This document shows positions 24,696 through 33,990 of a stretch of DNA of 64,000 bases, one piece after another (positions within the stretch are counted from its first letter, which is position 1; the number at the start of each line of letters is the position of its first letter). The notes beneath the pieces are model-generated. The model was not told the origin of the DNA, made no database searches, and saw nothing but the letters and a program-made list of their open reading frames with translations. Source of the stretch: CAZTHK01 sp964613215 (lineage in GTDB: Bacteria; Krumholzibacteriota; Krumholzibacteriia; Krumholzibacteriales; CAZTHK01); the NCBI GenBank assembly GCA_964613215.1, contig CAZTHK010000009.1:1-64000 (forward strand), written 5' to 3'. The position numbers and the translations under genes are program-made.

Positions 24696-27149
24696 ATGGC
24701 AAAAACCAAAGCGAATGAACTTCCACCGGGTAAGCTCAGATGGAGGTGCTCCCTAAAATCCTTAAAATTCAATACCACCAAAGATATAAAACCATGTACC
24801 AGTATCATCGGACAGGACAGGGCTCTGGAAGCAATAAAGTTGGGGCTGGATATCAGGCACAGGGGATTCAATATATTCATAACCGGGATGGTGGGCACCG
24901 GCAGAACAACTACTATCAAAAGGCTGCTGGAACAGATGGAGAAGGATAATTCCATTCCTGATGACGTTTGTTATATGAATAATTTCAAAAATTCCAGCAG
25001 CCCCCGGTGTATCGAGCTGCCCGCCGGAAAGGGTTGTCAGCTGGCCGATGATATGAACAAGCTGATAAGAAATGTGAAAAATAATATCAGGGCGGTTTTT
25101 CAGAGCGATTACTACAAGCAACGCCGCAAGAAGCTGGTAGAGAGGATTCGTTCCAAGCAGAAGCAGAAAATATCGAAATTTGAAGATAAGATCAAAAAGG
25201 AGGGATTGGCGCTGGTTACTGTGCAGGTGGGATCCATGGTGCGTCCTCAACTGGTCCCTCTGATAGACGGAAAGCCCGCTGATTCTACCCAGATTTCCAA
25301 GCTTCTGGAAGAAGGCAAGATTTCTCGGGAGCATCTTAACCAGCTAAAAGAGAAATCAGAGGAGCTCTCAGGTGAAATGACCGAGGTCTACGAGGAGGCA
25401 AAAAAGCTGGAGGAGGAACTGGCAGAGAAGCTGGAGAAACTGAATGTAGAAATGATCCAGCCCATGGTGGATGAACTGATAGAAAAGATCGACAGACGTT
25501 ATAAGAATGAAGCTTTGTCCAAAACACTGGAGGAAGTAAGAGAGAATATAATGGCCAAACTCGATCTTTTCAGGAGGAAGGAAAATGATGGAGATGATAA
25601 TTCAGGCTCCATGAAAATTCTGGGAGTTTCCGGACATGAACAGGATCCCTACCGGGAGTTCAGGGTGAATGTGGTGGTGGATAATTCCGACCGGGAGAGT
25701 CCCCCGGTGATAATTGAAAACTTCCCCAACCTTAAGAATGTCTTCGGAGTGATAGAACGGGAATATACCATGAGCGGGTGGTCCAGGGTGGATCATATGA
25801 GTTTGCGGGCGGGATCCCTGCATCGTGCCAACGGGGGGTATCTGGTACTTAATGCCCTGGATGTATTTCTGGAGCCGGGGGTGTGGAATACCCTGAAACG
25901 CACCCTTAAAAGCTCGGAATCGATTATTCAGACCTACGATCCGTATGGTCTGGCCGCTACTTCGGCTATAAAGCCGGAACCGATGAGGGTAGATATCAAG
26001 ATCGTCATGATAGGCGCCTCCTATCTTTATAATATTCTTCAGGCGGTGGATGAGGATTTCAAGAAGATATTCAAGATAAGAGCTGATTTTGACCGGGAGA
26101 TGGACAAGAAGGCACCGGCCATAAAGCAGTACGCCGGTTTTATCAGAGCGCTGTGCCAACGGGAGAATCTCAATCCATTTGACCGGTCGGGAGTAGCTGA
26201 AGTGGTGGAATACGGGGTGAGATTAGCCGGCAGGAAGAAGAAACTTTCCACCAGGTTCAGCCAGATTGCCGATATTATCAGGGAAGCTGAATATAATGCC
26301 ACCGCCAATGGAAGCAATGTAGTTTACCGGAATCATGTAAAGAAAGCTCTGGAGCAGCATATCCGGAGGGTAAACCTGATAGAGGATAAGTTGCAGGAGA
26401 GGATTGATGAGGGGACCCTTATGATCGACACAGAGGGAGAGGTGGTGGGTCAGGTGAACGCCCTCTCAGTATACAGAACAGGGGATTACACCTTCGGAAG
26501 ACCGTCCCGGATCACTGCCAGTACCTCCCTGGGTAACTCCGGAGTGATTAATATAGAGCGTGAAGCCGATTTGAGCGGAAAAACCCACAACAAGGGAGTG
26601 CTGATCCTGAGTGGATATCTCAGAGGTAAATATGGTGGAGACACCCCCATTGTTATGAGCGCCAGTCTCTGCTTTGAACAGTCATACGGCGGGGTAGACG
26701 GGGACAGCGCCAGTTCCACCGAATTATACGCTATCCTTTCCAGTCTGGCCGACTTGCCCGTCCGCCAGGACCTGGCGGTTACCGGATCGATTAACCAGAA
26801 GGGGGAAATACAGCCTATTGGTGGTGTAAATGAGAAGATAGAAGGCTTTTTTAAAGTGTGCCGAAGCAGGGGGCTGAAGGGCACTGAGGGGGTCATCATA
26901 CCCAGCCGTAATGTTTCTGATCTGATGTTGAATGATCAGGTTATCCAGGCGGTTAAAGATGGTAAATTTCATATATATTCCATCCGTAATGTGGACCAGG
27001 GCATATCCCTTCTGACCGGGGTCCGTACGGGAAGGGAGCACAAGGATGGAGGATTCACCAGGGATTCCGTTCATGACCTGGTTAAGAAAAGGCTGGTAGA
27101 GATGTCCAGACAGTGGAGAAAATTTGGCAAAAAATGGAGGAATAAATGA
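24696..27149 (+). CDS. Lon-like ATP-dependent protease (AAA_32 type)
   Basis: 817 residues from ATG 24696, which has CGGAGG seven bases upstream; an upstream GTG at 24660 is less likely. The N-terminal AAA+ region has a P-loop TGMVGTGRTTTI, with arginine where Walker A usually has lysine; I recall this as normal in this Lon-like family. A long charged coiled coil (about residues 125-285) is inserted. The C-terminal Lon protease domain has the Ser-Lys dyad S671 (VDGDSASS) and K714 (VNEKIEGFF), 43 apart as in E. coli Lon. It likely degrades cytoplasmic proteins. It overlaps the next lipoprotein gene by ATGA, an unexpected coupling of a cytoplasmic protease to an envelope protein. Confidence 0.9.
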   Translation: MAKTKANELPPGKLRWRCSLKSLKFNTTKDIKPCTSIIGQDRALEAIKLGLDIRHRGFNIFITGMVGTGRTTTIKRLLEQMEKDNSIPDDVCYMNNFKNSSSPRCIELPAGKGCQLADDMNKLIRNVKNNIRAVFQSDYYKQRRKKLVERIRSKQKQKISKFEDKIKKEGLALVTVQVGSMVRPQLVPLIDGKPADSTQISKLLEEGKISREHLNQLKEKSEELSGEMTEVYEEAKKLEEELAEKLEKLNVEMIQPMVDELIEKIDRRYKNEALSKTLEEVRENIMAKLDLFRRKENDGDDNSGSMKILGVSGHEQDPYREFRVNVVVDNSDRESPPVIIENFPNLKNVFGVIEREYTMSGWSRVDHMSLRAGSLHRANGGYLVLNALDVFLEPGVWNTLKRTLKSSESIIQTYDPYGLAATSAIKPEPMRVDIKIVMIGASYLYNILQAVDEDFKKIFKIRADFDREMDKKAPAIKQYAGFIRALCQRENLNPFDRSGVAEVVEYGVRLAGRKKKLSTRFSQIADIIREAEYNATANGSNVVYRNHVKKALEQHIRRVNLIEDKLQERIDEGTLMIDTEGEVVGQVNALSVYRTGDYTFGRPSRITASTSLGNSGVINIEREADLSGKTHNKGVLILSGYLRGKYGGDTPIVMSASLCFEQSYGGVDGDSASSTELYAILSSLADLPVRQDLAVTGSINQKGEIQPIGGVNEKIEGFFKVCRSRGLKGTEGVIIPSRNVSDLMLNDQVIQAVKDGKFHIYSIRNVDQGISLLTGVRTGREHKDGGFTRDSVHDLVKKRLVEMSRQWRKFGKKWRNK

Positions 27150-28447
27150 TCAGCTGCAGCAGAATCAGCAAAGTCTTACTGATTGTTCTCGTCACCGCCA
27201 TAACCGGCTGCGGTGATAGTGAGCCCGGGAAGATTCCTCAGGTTCAGGTGGATGTCAATCTTCTGGAGAACCCCTCTTTCGAAGAGTGGGATGGGTCGGT
27301 TCCGGCGGGATGGAGGCTGGAGCATTTAGCCGGGGAGGGCGAGAATGAATGTTTCTACGGAAGATCCGGCAAGGAGAAGTTCAGCGGTGAACACTCATTC
27401 TATATCAGGGGGGTATATGATACCGACAGGTGGTATGTTCTGGTTCAGCGGTTTCCTGTTATGCCCGGCTATAAGCTGAAGGTTGGAGCCAGGCTGAGGG
27501 CGAAGAGGCTCAAGAGGAATAAGGACCAGAAGCCCCGGGCAAGCATCTTTGTGAGATTCCTGGATAAGAACGGAAAAAAACTGGATGATGACAGGTTTTT
27601 TGATTTCATCACCCGCCGGCGGGCGGGAACCATAAAGTGGCATATTACCGATGAAGAGAGGAAAGTGCCCAAAGATGCCAGATATGCCGAACTGGGACTG
27701 ATTAATTCGATGACCGGGTATCTCTACTTTGACGACGCTGTGGCAAAGATAGTAAAACCACTTCCATGGATAGAAGAGGAGACCGAATACGTTGATTTCC
27801 ATTATTTCAGGGAGCATCCGTTTCCTTCAGGTTCCCTTGAGAAGGTGGCCACCCGGGTGGAGGGATATGTTGAGAGAATGGGGATTGATCTGGATGAGAA
27901 GATTGAATATTACTACTATGGTACAGAAGAAAAGTTCAAGGAAGTCACCGGATTGGATGAATATGAACAGAAACCTGTCTGGGGCAGGAAGGAACTGCAT
28001 ACCATCGACCCGGAAGAGAATGATGAAATAATCCATCTGATTATCGCTCATCTGGGATACCCCCCTCTGGGACTGGCCAGAGGACTCAACTACGCTCTGA
28101 GGGGGACTCTGGAGGGGGAGGACATACATGCCACAGCAAAGAATCTGCTGATAAAGAAGCAGATACCGGCCCTTTACAAAACTCTGGAAAAGAAAAGATT
28201 GCTGAGAGAGGGAACCTCCAGAATTATACCCGCCTGGGCCTCCTTCTGTAAGTACCTGATAGATGAATACGGGATGGAGAAATTCATGAAGCTCTACAAG
28301 ACTACGGATGAGGTAGAGAGCCCGGGAGTATTTAACGTTCGTTTCAAGGGTGTATACGGTGAGGAATTCCCGGTGGTGGACAGAAGTTGGAGGCTTTATA
28401 TCCTGAGATACCAGCCGCCGGAGAAAAAGGAAGAGCAGAGCCTGTAG
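27146..28447 (+). CDS. Lipoprotein with CBM-like domain and inactivated metallopeptidase fold
   Basis: 433 residues. A signal peptide ends in lipobox ITGC (C22). Residues about 36-195 start with NLLENPSFEEW and end with a strand pair around YLYFDDAVAKI, the pattern of a carbohydrate-binding (CBM4/9/22-like) jelly roll. Residues about 215-430 align by eye with the peptidase_MA (gluzincin) fold, but the zinc site is broken. Where HExxH belongs the sequence is DEIIH (293-297), and the downstream glutamate of the EGL motif is R312 (LARGLNYALRG). It is therefore probably a non-catalytic binding protein. The gene starts inside the stop of the Lon-like protease gene. The domain calls are moderately sure, the function unknown. 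Confidence 0.7.
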   Translation: MISCSRISKVLLIVLVTAITGCGDSEPGKIPQVQVDVNLLENPSFEEWDGSVPAGWRLEHLAGEGENECFYGRSGKEKFSGEHSFYIRGVYDTDRWYVLVQRFPVMPGYKLKVGARLRAKRLKRNKDQKPRASIFVRFLDKNGKKLDDDRFFDFITRRRAGTIKWHITDEERKVPKDARYAELGLINSMTGYLYFDDAVAKIVKPLPWIEEETEYVDFHYFREHPFPSGSLEKVATRVEGYVERMGIDLDEKIEYYYYGTEEKFKEVTGLDEYEQKPVWGRKELHTIDPEENDEIIHLIIAHLGYPPLGLARGLNYALRGTLEGEDIHATAKNLLIKKQIPALYKTLEKKRLLREGTSRIIPAWASFCKYLIDEYGMEKFMKLYKTTDEVESPGVFNVRFKGVYGEEFPVVDRSWRLYILRYQPPEKKEEQSL

Positions 28448-28582
28448 GCTTATATGACTTTGGATGGAAAGATAGTGGTTTGTTGTGTTATTAAGGTTGT
28501 CGTCCCGGCAGGTAATACTGGCCGGGCCCGCTTCCGCGGTGAAGTATTCCGGTACTGACAGGAGAGGGGATGATGTAAAGTT

Positions 28583-29080
28583 ATGAAAGAGGATTATGTT
28601 TACTGCCCCCTTTGTGGAGGCGGTCTGAAGGAGGTGCGGGAGGGGGACCGGGCAAGAAAGAAGTGTCCCTCCTGCGGTTTCGTGCATTACAAAAACCCCG
28701 CTCCCACCACCGGAGTAATCGTTGTTCAGGAGGGCAGGGTGCTTCTGGTTAAGCGGCGGTATCAGCCCTACCGGGGCAGATGGGTCATACCCTCAGGATT
28801 TGTGGAGTATAGTGAGGATATCAGGGAGACAGCGGTAAGGGAGATGAAGGAGGAGACCGGTGTGGATGTAGAACTGGACAAGTTGTATGAGGTTAAGTCG
28901 TGTTTTGACGACCCCCGTGGAAACACCGTTCTGGTTCTGTTTCTGGGACATATTGCCGGGGGAGGGATCAGCGCAGGCGACGATGCCGAGGAGGCGGGAT
29001 TCTTCTCTCTGGATGAATTGCCTGCAATAGCCTTCCAGGCCCACAGGGAGGTGCTGGCCCGGCTGAAGGATCAGTCATAA
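28583..29080 (+). CDS. Nudix hydrolase with N-terminal zinc ribbon
   Basis: 165 residues. Two CxxC pairs (CPLCGG and CPSCGF) form a zinc ribbon of NudC type. The Nudix box follows: GFVEYSEDIRETAVREMKEE, with its conserved glycine, REx2EE residues and hydrophobic ends. The enzyme hydrolyses a nucleoside diphosphate linked to another group; the substrate (NADH, ADP-ribose or another) is not decided by the motif. GGAGAGGGG lies upstream. It converges with the MetS-like/NSS operon. Confidence 0.9.
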   Translation: MKEDYVYCPLCGGGLKEVREGDRARKKCPSCGFVHYKNPAPTTGVIVVQEGRVLLVKRRYQPYRGRWVIPSGFVEYSEDIRETAVREMKEETGVDVELDKLYEVKSCFDDPRGNTVLVLFLGHIAGGGISAGDDAEEAGFFSLDELPAIAFQAHREVLARLKDQS

Positions 29081-29106
29081 AAACAGGTTCCACTTTTGAT
29101 GACGGT

Positions 29107-29229
29107 TTAATTGTTCTTCCCGGCAGCCTTATTCTTCTCCCTCTTCCACACGAACCGCAGGAAGGCAATAAATCCTCCCCAGATCAGACCGCATATAATT
29201 ATCATCATTATTATTGCTGATAATCTCAC
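29107..29229 (-). CDS. MetS-like small subunit of an NSS transporter
   Basis: 40 residues. It starts at GTG 29229 with GAGG eight bases upstream and ends at TAA 29107-29109. One membrane helix (residues about 4-24, including IIMMIIICGLIWGGFIAF) is followed by a basic tail (WKREKNKAAGKN). This layout, and its place 50 bp downstream of a sodium-dependent NSS transporter, match the small subunit MetS of MetPS-type methionine/alanine importers, which is needed for full transport activity. It is easily missed because of its size and GTG start. Confidence 0.7.
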   Translation of the reverse strand: MRLSAIIMMIIICGLIWGGFIAFLRFVWKREKNKAAGKNN

Positions 29230-29278
29230 CTGATATGCCTCATCTCCCTGTAGGATCAGTCAACTCAATAAACTCCGG

Positions 29279-30796
29279 TTAATTACTGTCCTCTTCCGGA
29301 ACCTGGGGTTTTCTTCTATGAAACAGACGGCGCCTTATGGGCCGGTTGAATATTATCAGCAGGGTTATAAGAACCCCCCACTGAAGCACACAGGTCCCGA
29401 TGCTGAAGGTCCTGAAGGGATGCCACCAGAATTCCGGATCATAACTGGTAATGGCCCGGGTGAACCACCATATCATCATGGCTGTGAATTCTATGGGAAT
29501 AAGTATCTTTACCGCTATGGTAAACATCCTGCCTAATTTAAAATCGTTGTCCGGGTGATCTACCATCTCGGTGCGGAACTTCTCCACTCCATAGTTGATT
29601 ATAGTTACCGAGAAGAATAATCCGCTCAGCAGTAACCCAAGACTCCATACCCAGTCCTGATTCTGGAAGAAAGTGGGGCTCACCGCCGACGGCAGTCCGA
29701 ACAGAAAGGCGGATGCCGCAATAATAAGAATCCCTCTCTTTCTGGAAAGGCCGAAGTCCATTGTGATTCTGGTTCCCAGTTCAAACATGGATATAAGGGA
29801 GGAGAGGGCGGCTATGGTCAGAGCCAGGAAAAATATGAACAGGAATACCTGTCCGTAGACGATCTTCTCGAACAAACGGGGAATCCAGATGAAGGTCAGA
29901 CCTGTGCTTACCGGCCCGGTATCCGAGACCACCGACAGGGCTTGCCGGGTGGGGAGTATGGCGAATACCGTGGGAATGATAGCCAGGGCAGCCAGCAGGG
30001 AGGCGGAGTTGTTTCCCAGGCCGGCCAGAAAAGAGTTAGCCACGATATCTTCATTTTTTCTGGTGTAAACGGCGTAGGTGAGCAGCAGTCCCCATCCCGC
30101 CCCGGTGGACCAGGCACTCTGGGAGAGTCCCTCCAGCCAGATCCGGTGATCCAGCAACTTATCCCACTCCGGATGGAAGAGAAAGTTCAGCCCCTCTGCC
30201 GCACCGGGCAGGGTGACTGCCCGGATCACCGCCACCGCCAGAAGTACGGCCAGGGAGGGGATCAGAAGCCGGTTGGCCTTCTCTATACCTCCTGTCACTC
30301 CCCGGTAGATGATGGAGGATGCGGCCATTATTCCGATAATATGAAAGAGAACCGGCTGCCAGGAAGTCTCAGTAAAACTCTTCCAGAATTCCATGGTATC
30401 GGATTCCCATAGCCCTCCACCTCCGGATATTGCCTGAAATGGTATCATGTCTATAAGTGAGGAGAGGGCATAGCGAAAACACCACCCCGTGACTACCGAA
30501 TAATAAAAGGTGATAGCAAGTGTGCAGATCCCCACGAATCCACCCATCCAGGTGAAGCCCGGGTTCATCCTTCCGAAGGCACCCATAGTGCCCATTCTGG
30601 TCTTCTTCCCCATCCCCAGTTCGATAATCAGGAGGGGGATGGACCACAGGAACAGAAATATAAACCATGGAATCAGAAAGGGAGCTCCCCCATTTTGAGC
30701 AACCACCCTGGGAAAGCGCCAGATATTACCAGTCCCTACAGCCATCCCCAGTGCTGCCAGCAGAAGGGCCCATCTGGATGAGAATCTTTCCTGCAC
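29279..30796 (-). CDS. Sodium-dependent NSS-family transporter
   Basis: 505 residues, about 11-12 membrane segments. RWALLLAALGMAVGTGNIWRFP is the first-helix signature of the neurotransmitter:sodium symporter family. The length and the following small MetS-like gene suggest an amino-acid importer of the MetP type. The start is GTG 30796 with GAGAGGAAC just upstream. TTATACC/GGTATAA dyad symmetry (30869-30884) lies in its leader. Confidence 0.9.
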   Translation of the reverse strand: MQERFSSRWALLLAALGMAVGTGNIWRFPRVVAQNGGAPFLIPWFIFLFLWSIPLLIIELGMGKKTRMGTMGAFGRMNPGFTWMGGFVGICTLAITFYYSVVTGWCFRYALSSLIDMIPFQAISGGGGLWESDTMEFWKSFTETSWQPVLFHIIGIMAASSIIYRGVTGGIEKANRLLIPSLAVLLAVAVIRAVTLPGAAEGLNFLFHPEWDKLLDHRIWLEGLSQSAWSTGAGWGLLLTYAVYTRKNEDIVANSFLAGLGNNSASLLAALAIIPTVFAILPTRQALSVVSDTGPVSTGLTFIWIPRLFEKIVYGQVFLFIFFLALTIAALSSLISMFELGTRITMDFGLSRKRGILIIAASAFLFGLPSAVSPTFFQNQDWVWSLGLLLSGLFFSVTIINYGVEKFRTEMVDHPDNDFKLGRMFTIAVKILIPIEFTAMMIWWFTRAITSYDPEFWWHPFRTFSIGTCVLQWGVLITLLIIFNRPIRRRLFHRRKPQVPEEDSN

Positions 30797-30868
30797 CTGT
30801 TCCTCTCCGGTTAAAATCGTTGCCGGGTTCCAAGCCGGCTGAATTATTCCCCGCCACCGGCTTTGCCA

Positions 30869-30884
30869 TTATACCGGGGTATAA
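30869..30884. promoter_or_regulatory. Dyad TTATACC-GG-GGTATAA, candidate operator
   Basis: 7-bp arms with a 2-bp centre, about 75 bp upstream of the NSS transporter start. It overlaps a minus-strand TATAAT that could be a -10 element, although no good -35 was found. Confidence 0.3.
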
Positions 30885-30995
30885 TAATAAGCGGTTCTGT
30901 TCCTGCCTGCCATTTTAAGGCAGCTGTGTCAAGACAGGATTTACATTATAACAGAGAGAGGAGCCCGGTAAAAGTATGATTGAATTTTTCTCGCA

Positions 30996-31023
30996 TTGGG
31001 TTTAAGTTTTTACTCTATATTAT
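30996..31023 (+). promoter_or_regulatory. Sigma-70-like promoter for the C69 dipeptidase
   Basis: TTGGGT (30996-31001), 16 bp, TATTAT (31018-31023), about 50 bp before ATG 31078, in an AT-rich stretch. Confidence 0.4.
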
Positions 31024-31077
31024 ATGAATTGATTTGGTGATGAATGCATCCCCTTGACCAAGAGGAGGAAATTGTAT

Positions 31078-32742
31078 ATGAGATTATTTGATTTTTTCGG
31101 AAACACGTCGGCAGGTTCAGTTATCATAACTGTACTTACCCTGTTGATAACCGGAGTGGCCGGAACCGAGGCATGTACTAATCTTATAGTTACCAGTGGT
31201 GCCAGCGAGGATGGGTCGGTAATGGTTACCTACACCTGCGATGGGGAATTTCATCCCCATCTCGGATATACTCCGGCAGCCCACCACCAGGAGGATGAAT
31301 ACCTGGAGATAAGGGACTGGAGCGGGAATGTGAGGGGAAGGGTTAAACAGGTTCCTCATACCTATGCGGTGATGCAGCTGATGAACGAGCATCAGGTGGT
31401 TATAGGCGAGACCACCTTCACCGGACGGGAGGAGCTGATCAATCCGGAGGGGCTCCTGCATTACTGGTGGCTGATGAGAATTGCCCTGCAGAGAGCACGC
31501 ACCGCCAGGGAAGCGGTGGAGGTAATGGCTGGTCTGGTTGAGGAATATGGCTACCGCAGCAGTGGGGAGTCTATCTCCATAGCTGATCCGGATGAAGCCT
31601 GGTTGATGGAGATAATCGGTAAGGGACCGGGGAATAAGGGAGCAAACTGGGTGGCAGTCAGGATACCGGATGGATATGTCTGTGCCCACGCTAACAAGGC
31701 CAGGATCGGAGAATTTCCGCTGGATGATCAGGAAAACTGTATCTATTCTGAAGATATTATAGACTTCGCTATCCGGAAGGGTTATTACAATCCTGACAGT
31801 GAAGAACCTTTCAGCTTCCACAAGGCCTACTGTCCGGCCTCTCCCCAGAAGAGAAGATATACCGCTACCAGGGTGTGGAGCATGTTCAGACGGATCGCTC
31901 CGTCCCGGGATTGGCCCACCGGCTATCACCGGGGAGAGAGGGATGCTATGCCTTATCCCCTGTGGATTAAACCGGATGATAAGTTATCCCTCCAGGATGT
32001 TTTTGATATCATGCGGGATCACTATGAAGGTACCGGATATGACATGACCAGAGGGGTGGATGCCGGTCCCTTCGGGACACCAAACCGGTGGAGGCCCATG
32101 AGCTGGAAGCTGGATGGAGTGGATTACACCTGGGAGAGGCCCATATCAACCCAGCAGACCGGTTTCTCCTTTGTATCCCAATCCCGACGGTGGCTTCCCA
32201 ATTCTATCGGAGGGGTTCTTTGGTATGGTGTGGATGATACCTATTTTTCATGCTATCTTCCCCTCTACTGCTGCAATACCGGGGTTCCCCCTGAATACAC
32301 CAGGGGAAGCATAAGGAGTTTCTCTGCGGAATCCGCCTGGTGGGTATTTAATTTTGTGGCAAATTTCGCCAACCTGAAGTATTCATATATGAAGGAGGAT
32401 ATTCAGAAGGTGCAGAGGGAGCTGGAGGGAGAACTGATAAGACTCCAGCCGGCGGTTGAGAAGACTGCCATCAGCCTAGACAAGAAGGATCCGGAACTGG
32501 CAGTCCGTTATCTTTCCCGCTACTCCCTGGATCATGCCGGCAGAATCGTGACCCGCTGGAGAGAGCTGGGAAAGCTGTTGATCAAAAAGTACAACGATGG
32601 ATACGTCAATCCCAGGGGTGAACGTATCCGTGAAGCCGGATATCCGGAATCCTGGCTCCGCAAGGTTATCCAGCTTCGGCCGGATCAATTCAAACTGGAA
32701 AGATGGGGCAGTGATACCCTGGAGACAGATCTGCCTTATTAA
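31078..32742 (+). CDS. C69-family dipeptidase, exported
   Basis: 554 residues from ATG 31078, which has AGGAGG nine bases upstream; a TTG at 31054 is in frame but less likely. A signal peptide or N-terminal helix leads to GTEACTNLIVTSGAS, where the cysteine should become the new N-terminal nucleophile after cleavage, as in PepD-type C69 enzymes. DGSVMVTYTCDGEFHPH, SGESISIADPDEAWLMEIIG and VRIPDGYVCAHANKARIGEF are typical of the family. It cleaves dipeptides, probably in the periplasm, and would feed the peptide and amino-acid transporters nearby. truA begins 27 bp downstream. Confidence 0.9.
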   Translation: MRLFDFFGNTSAGSVIITVLTLLITGVAGTEACTNLIVTSGASEDGSVMVTYTCDGEFHPHLGYTPAAHHQEDEYLEIRDWSGNVRGRVKQVPHTYAVMQLMNEHQVVIGETTFTGREELINPEGLLHYWWLMRIALQRARTAREAVEVMAGLVEEYGYRSSGESISIADPDEAWLMEIIGKGPGNKGANWVAVRIPDGYVCAHANKARIGEFPLDDQENCIYSEDIIDFAIRKGYYNPDSEEPFSFHKAYCPASPQKRRYTATRVWSMFRRIAPSRDWPTGYHRGERDAMPYPLWIKPDDKLSLQDVFDIMRDHYEGTGYDMTRGVDAGPFGTPNRWRPMSWKLDGVDYTWERPISTQQTGFSFVSQSRRWLPNSIGGVLWYGVDDTYFSCYLPLYCCNTGVPPEYTRGSIRSFSAESAWWVFNFVANFANLKYSYMKEDIQKVQRELEGELIRLQPAVEKTAISLDKKDPELAVRYLSRYSLDHAGRIVTRWRELGKLLIKKYNDGYVNPRGERIREAGYPESWLRKVIQLRPDQFKLERWGSDTLETDLPY

Positions 32743-32769
32743 TTTTGGTTGGATGGAGACCCCCGGGCT

Positions 32770-33492
32770 ATGAAATATTACAGACTCACTCTGGAGTATG
32801 ATGGCACCAATTTCTCCGGCTGGCAGATTCAGCCCCACCGCCGAACTGTACAGGGGGAAATATGCCGGGTGCTCCGGGATCTCTCTGCCGGCGAAGTCAA
32901 GGTAACCGGGGCAGGCAGAACCGATGCAGGAGCACATGCGGCCGGACAGGTGGCAGGTGTTTCCATGGAAACCAACCATCATACACCCACTCTACGGAAG
33001 GCCATAAGTGCCAAGTTGCCATCTGATATAGTACTTAAGGATATTTCTCCGGTGGCCGCATCTTTCAATGCCCGCTACGGGGCCAGGAGCAAAACCTACC
33101 GTTATATCTTCAAGCGGGGCAGGACTGCCCTGTGGAGGAAGCGCTTCTATTCAGTTACCGGTGATTTGAAAATCCGCAGAATGAGACGGGCTGTAAAACA
33201 GTTATCCGGGAGGAAGGATTTCACCGCTTTCTCCACTGCCGGCGGGGATGCAGGGGAAGGGATCTGCAGGGTTATCAGCTCTGAAATCAGGGAAGTTCAT
33301 CCCTTAATAATTTTTGAGATCACCGCCGACCGGTTTCTCTATAACATGGTTCGAAGGATATCCGGTTCCCTGCTCTGGATCGGCCAGGGAAGGCAGATCG
33401 ATATCCGCAATGTGATTGAATCCGGAGACCGTTCCAGAAGCCCCAACATTCTGCCTGCCTATGCACTCTATCTTATGAAGGTGCATTACTAG
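32770..33492 (+). CDS. truA: tRNA pseudouridine(38-40) synthase TruA
   Basis: 240 residues. LEYDGTNFSGWQIQPHRRTVQ and GAGRTDAGAHA, holding the catalytic D52, identify TruA. It isomerises uridines 38-40 in tRNA anticodon stems. ATG 32770 is preceded by GGAGA at ten bases; a TTG 21 bases earlier is also in frame. Confidence 0.95.
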   Translation: MKYYRLTLEYDGTNFSGWQIQPHRRTVQGEICRVLRDLSAGEVKVTGAGRTDAGAHAAGQVAGVSMETNHHTPTLRKAISAKLPSDIVLKDISPVAASFNARYGARSKTYRYIFKRGRTALWRKRFYSVTGDLKIRRMRRAVKQLSGRKDFTAFSTAGGDAGEGICRVISSEIREVHPLIIFEITADRFLYNMVRRISGSLLWIGQGRQIDIRNVIESGDRSRSPNILPAYALYLMKVHY

Positions 33493-33990
33493 ATTACGGG
33501 TTATGCTTGTGGGGGCAAAAAAATGAGGAGAAACAGAACGTTTCTCCTCGGTGATGGAGAGTCTCCATCTTTTCGCCCATCTCTGCCGCTTGCCCAAGAT
33601 CTGATCTTTATTACAACTCCCGGTGTTTATCAGTTGCAACCGCAAGCGGGGCCACCCCCGGATGTTAACTTCATAACTCTGTTAGACGTACATTTTTTGA
33701 TTTTTGACACAATAAATTATTTTTTTTAACCCGATTGATTCATGGACCCGTTCCCGCATGTCAGTCAGGTAATGATAATAGCATCTTGCCGGCATAGGCA
33801 GATATTGTATGGATTTGATCAAACGGGTGAAAGCTTAATGGGAGTATATTTATTAAATTAGACTGCTCCTGGCAGCAATGAATGCTGTTCTTATGCATTA
33901 TGGGGGGGAAAGAATTAATTGAATCCGCCGGATAGGCTGCTGCCGTCAAATATATCATGGTATTGGAGAATTAAGTGGCAGCCGGTCTGA
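33493..33990. other. Convergent gap between truA and the CHAT gene
   Basis: About 500 bp with no supported gene. It contains the hairpin at 33525-33549 and a very T-rich stretch at 33690-33729 (blocks of six and eight T). A weak stem ATCTTGCC/GGCAGAT is near 33782. It is long for a simple convergent gap, but I see no repeat or RNA family. Confidence 0.45.
33517..33549 (-). terminator. Hairpin terminator, minus-strand direction
   Basis: GAGGAGAAAC (33525-33534) and GTTTCTCCTC (33540-33549) form a perfect 10-bp stem with a 5-nt loop. On the minus strand it is followed by seven T (plus 33517-33523 are A). It could end transcripts from the CHAT gene about 440 bp upstream and may also slow readthrough from truA. 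Confidence 0.7.
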
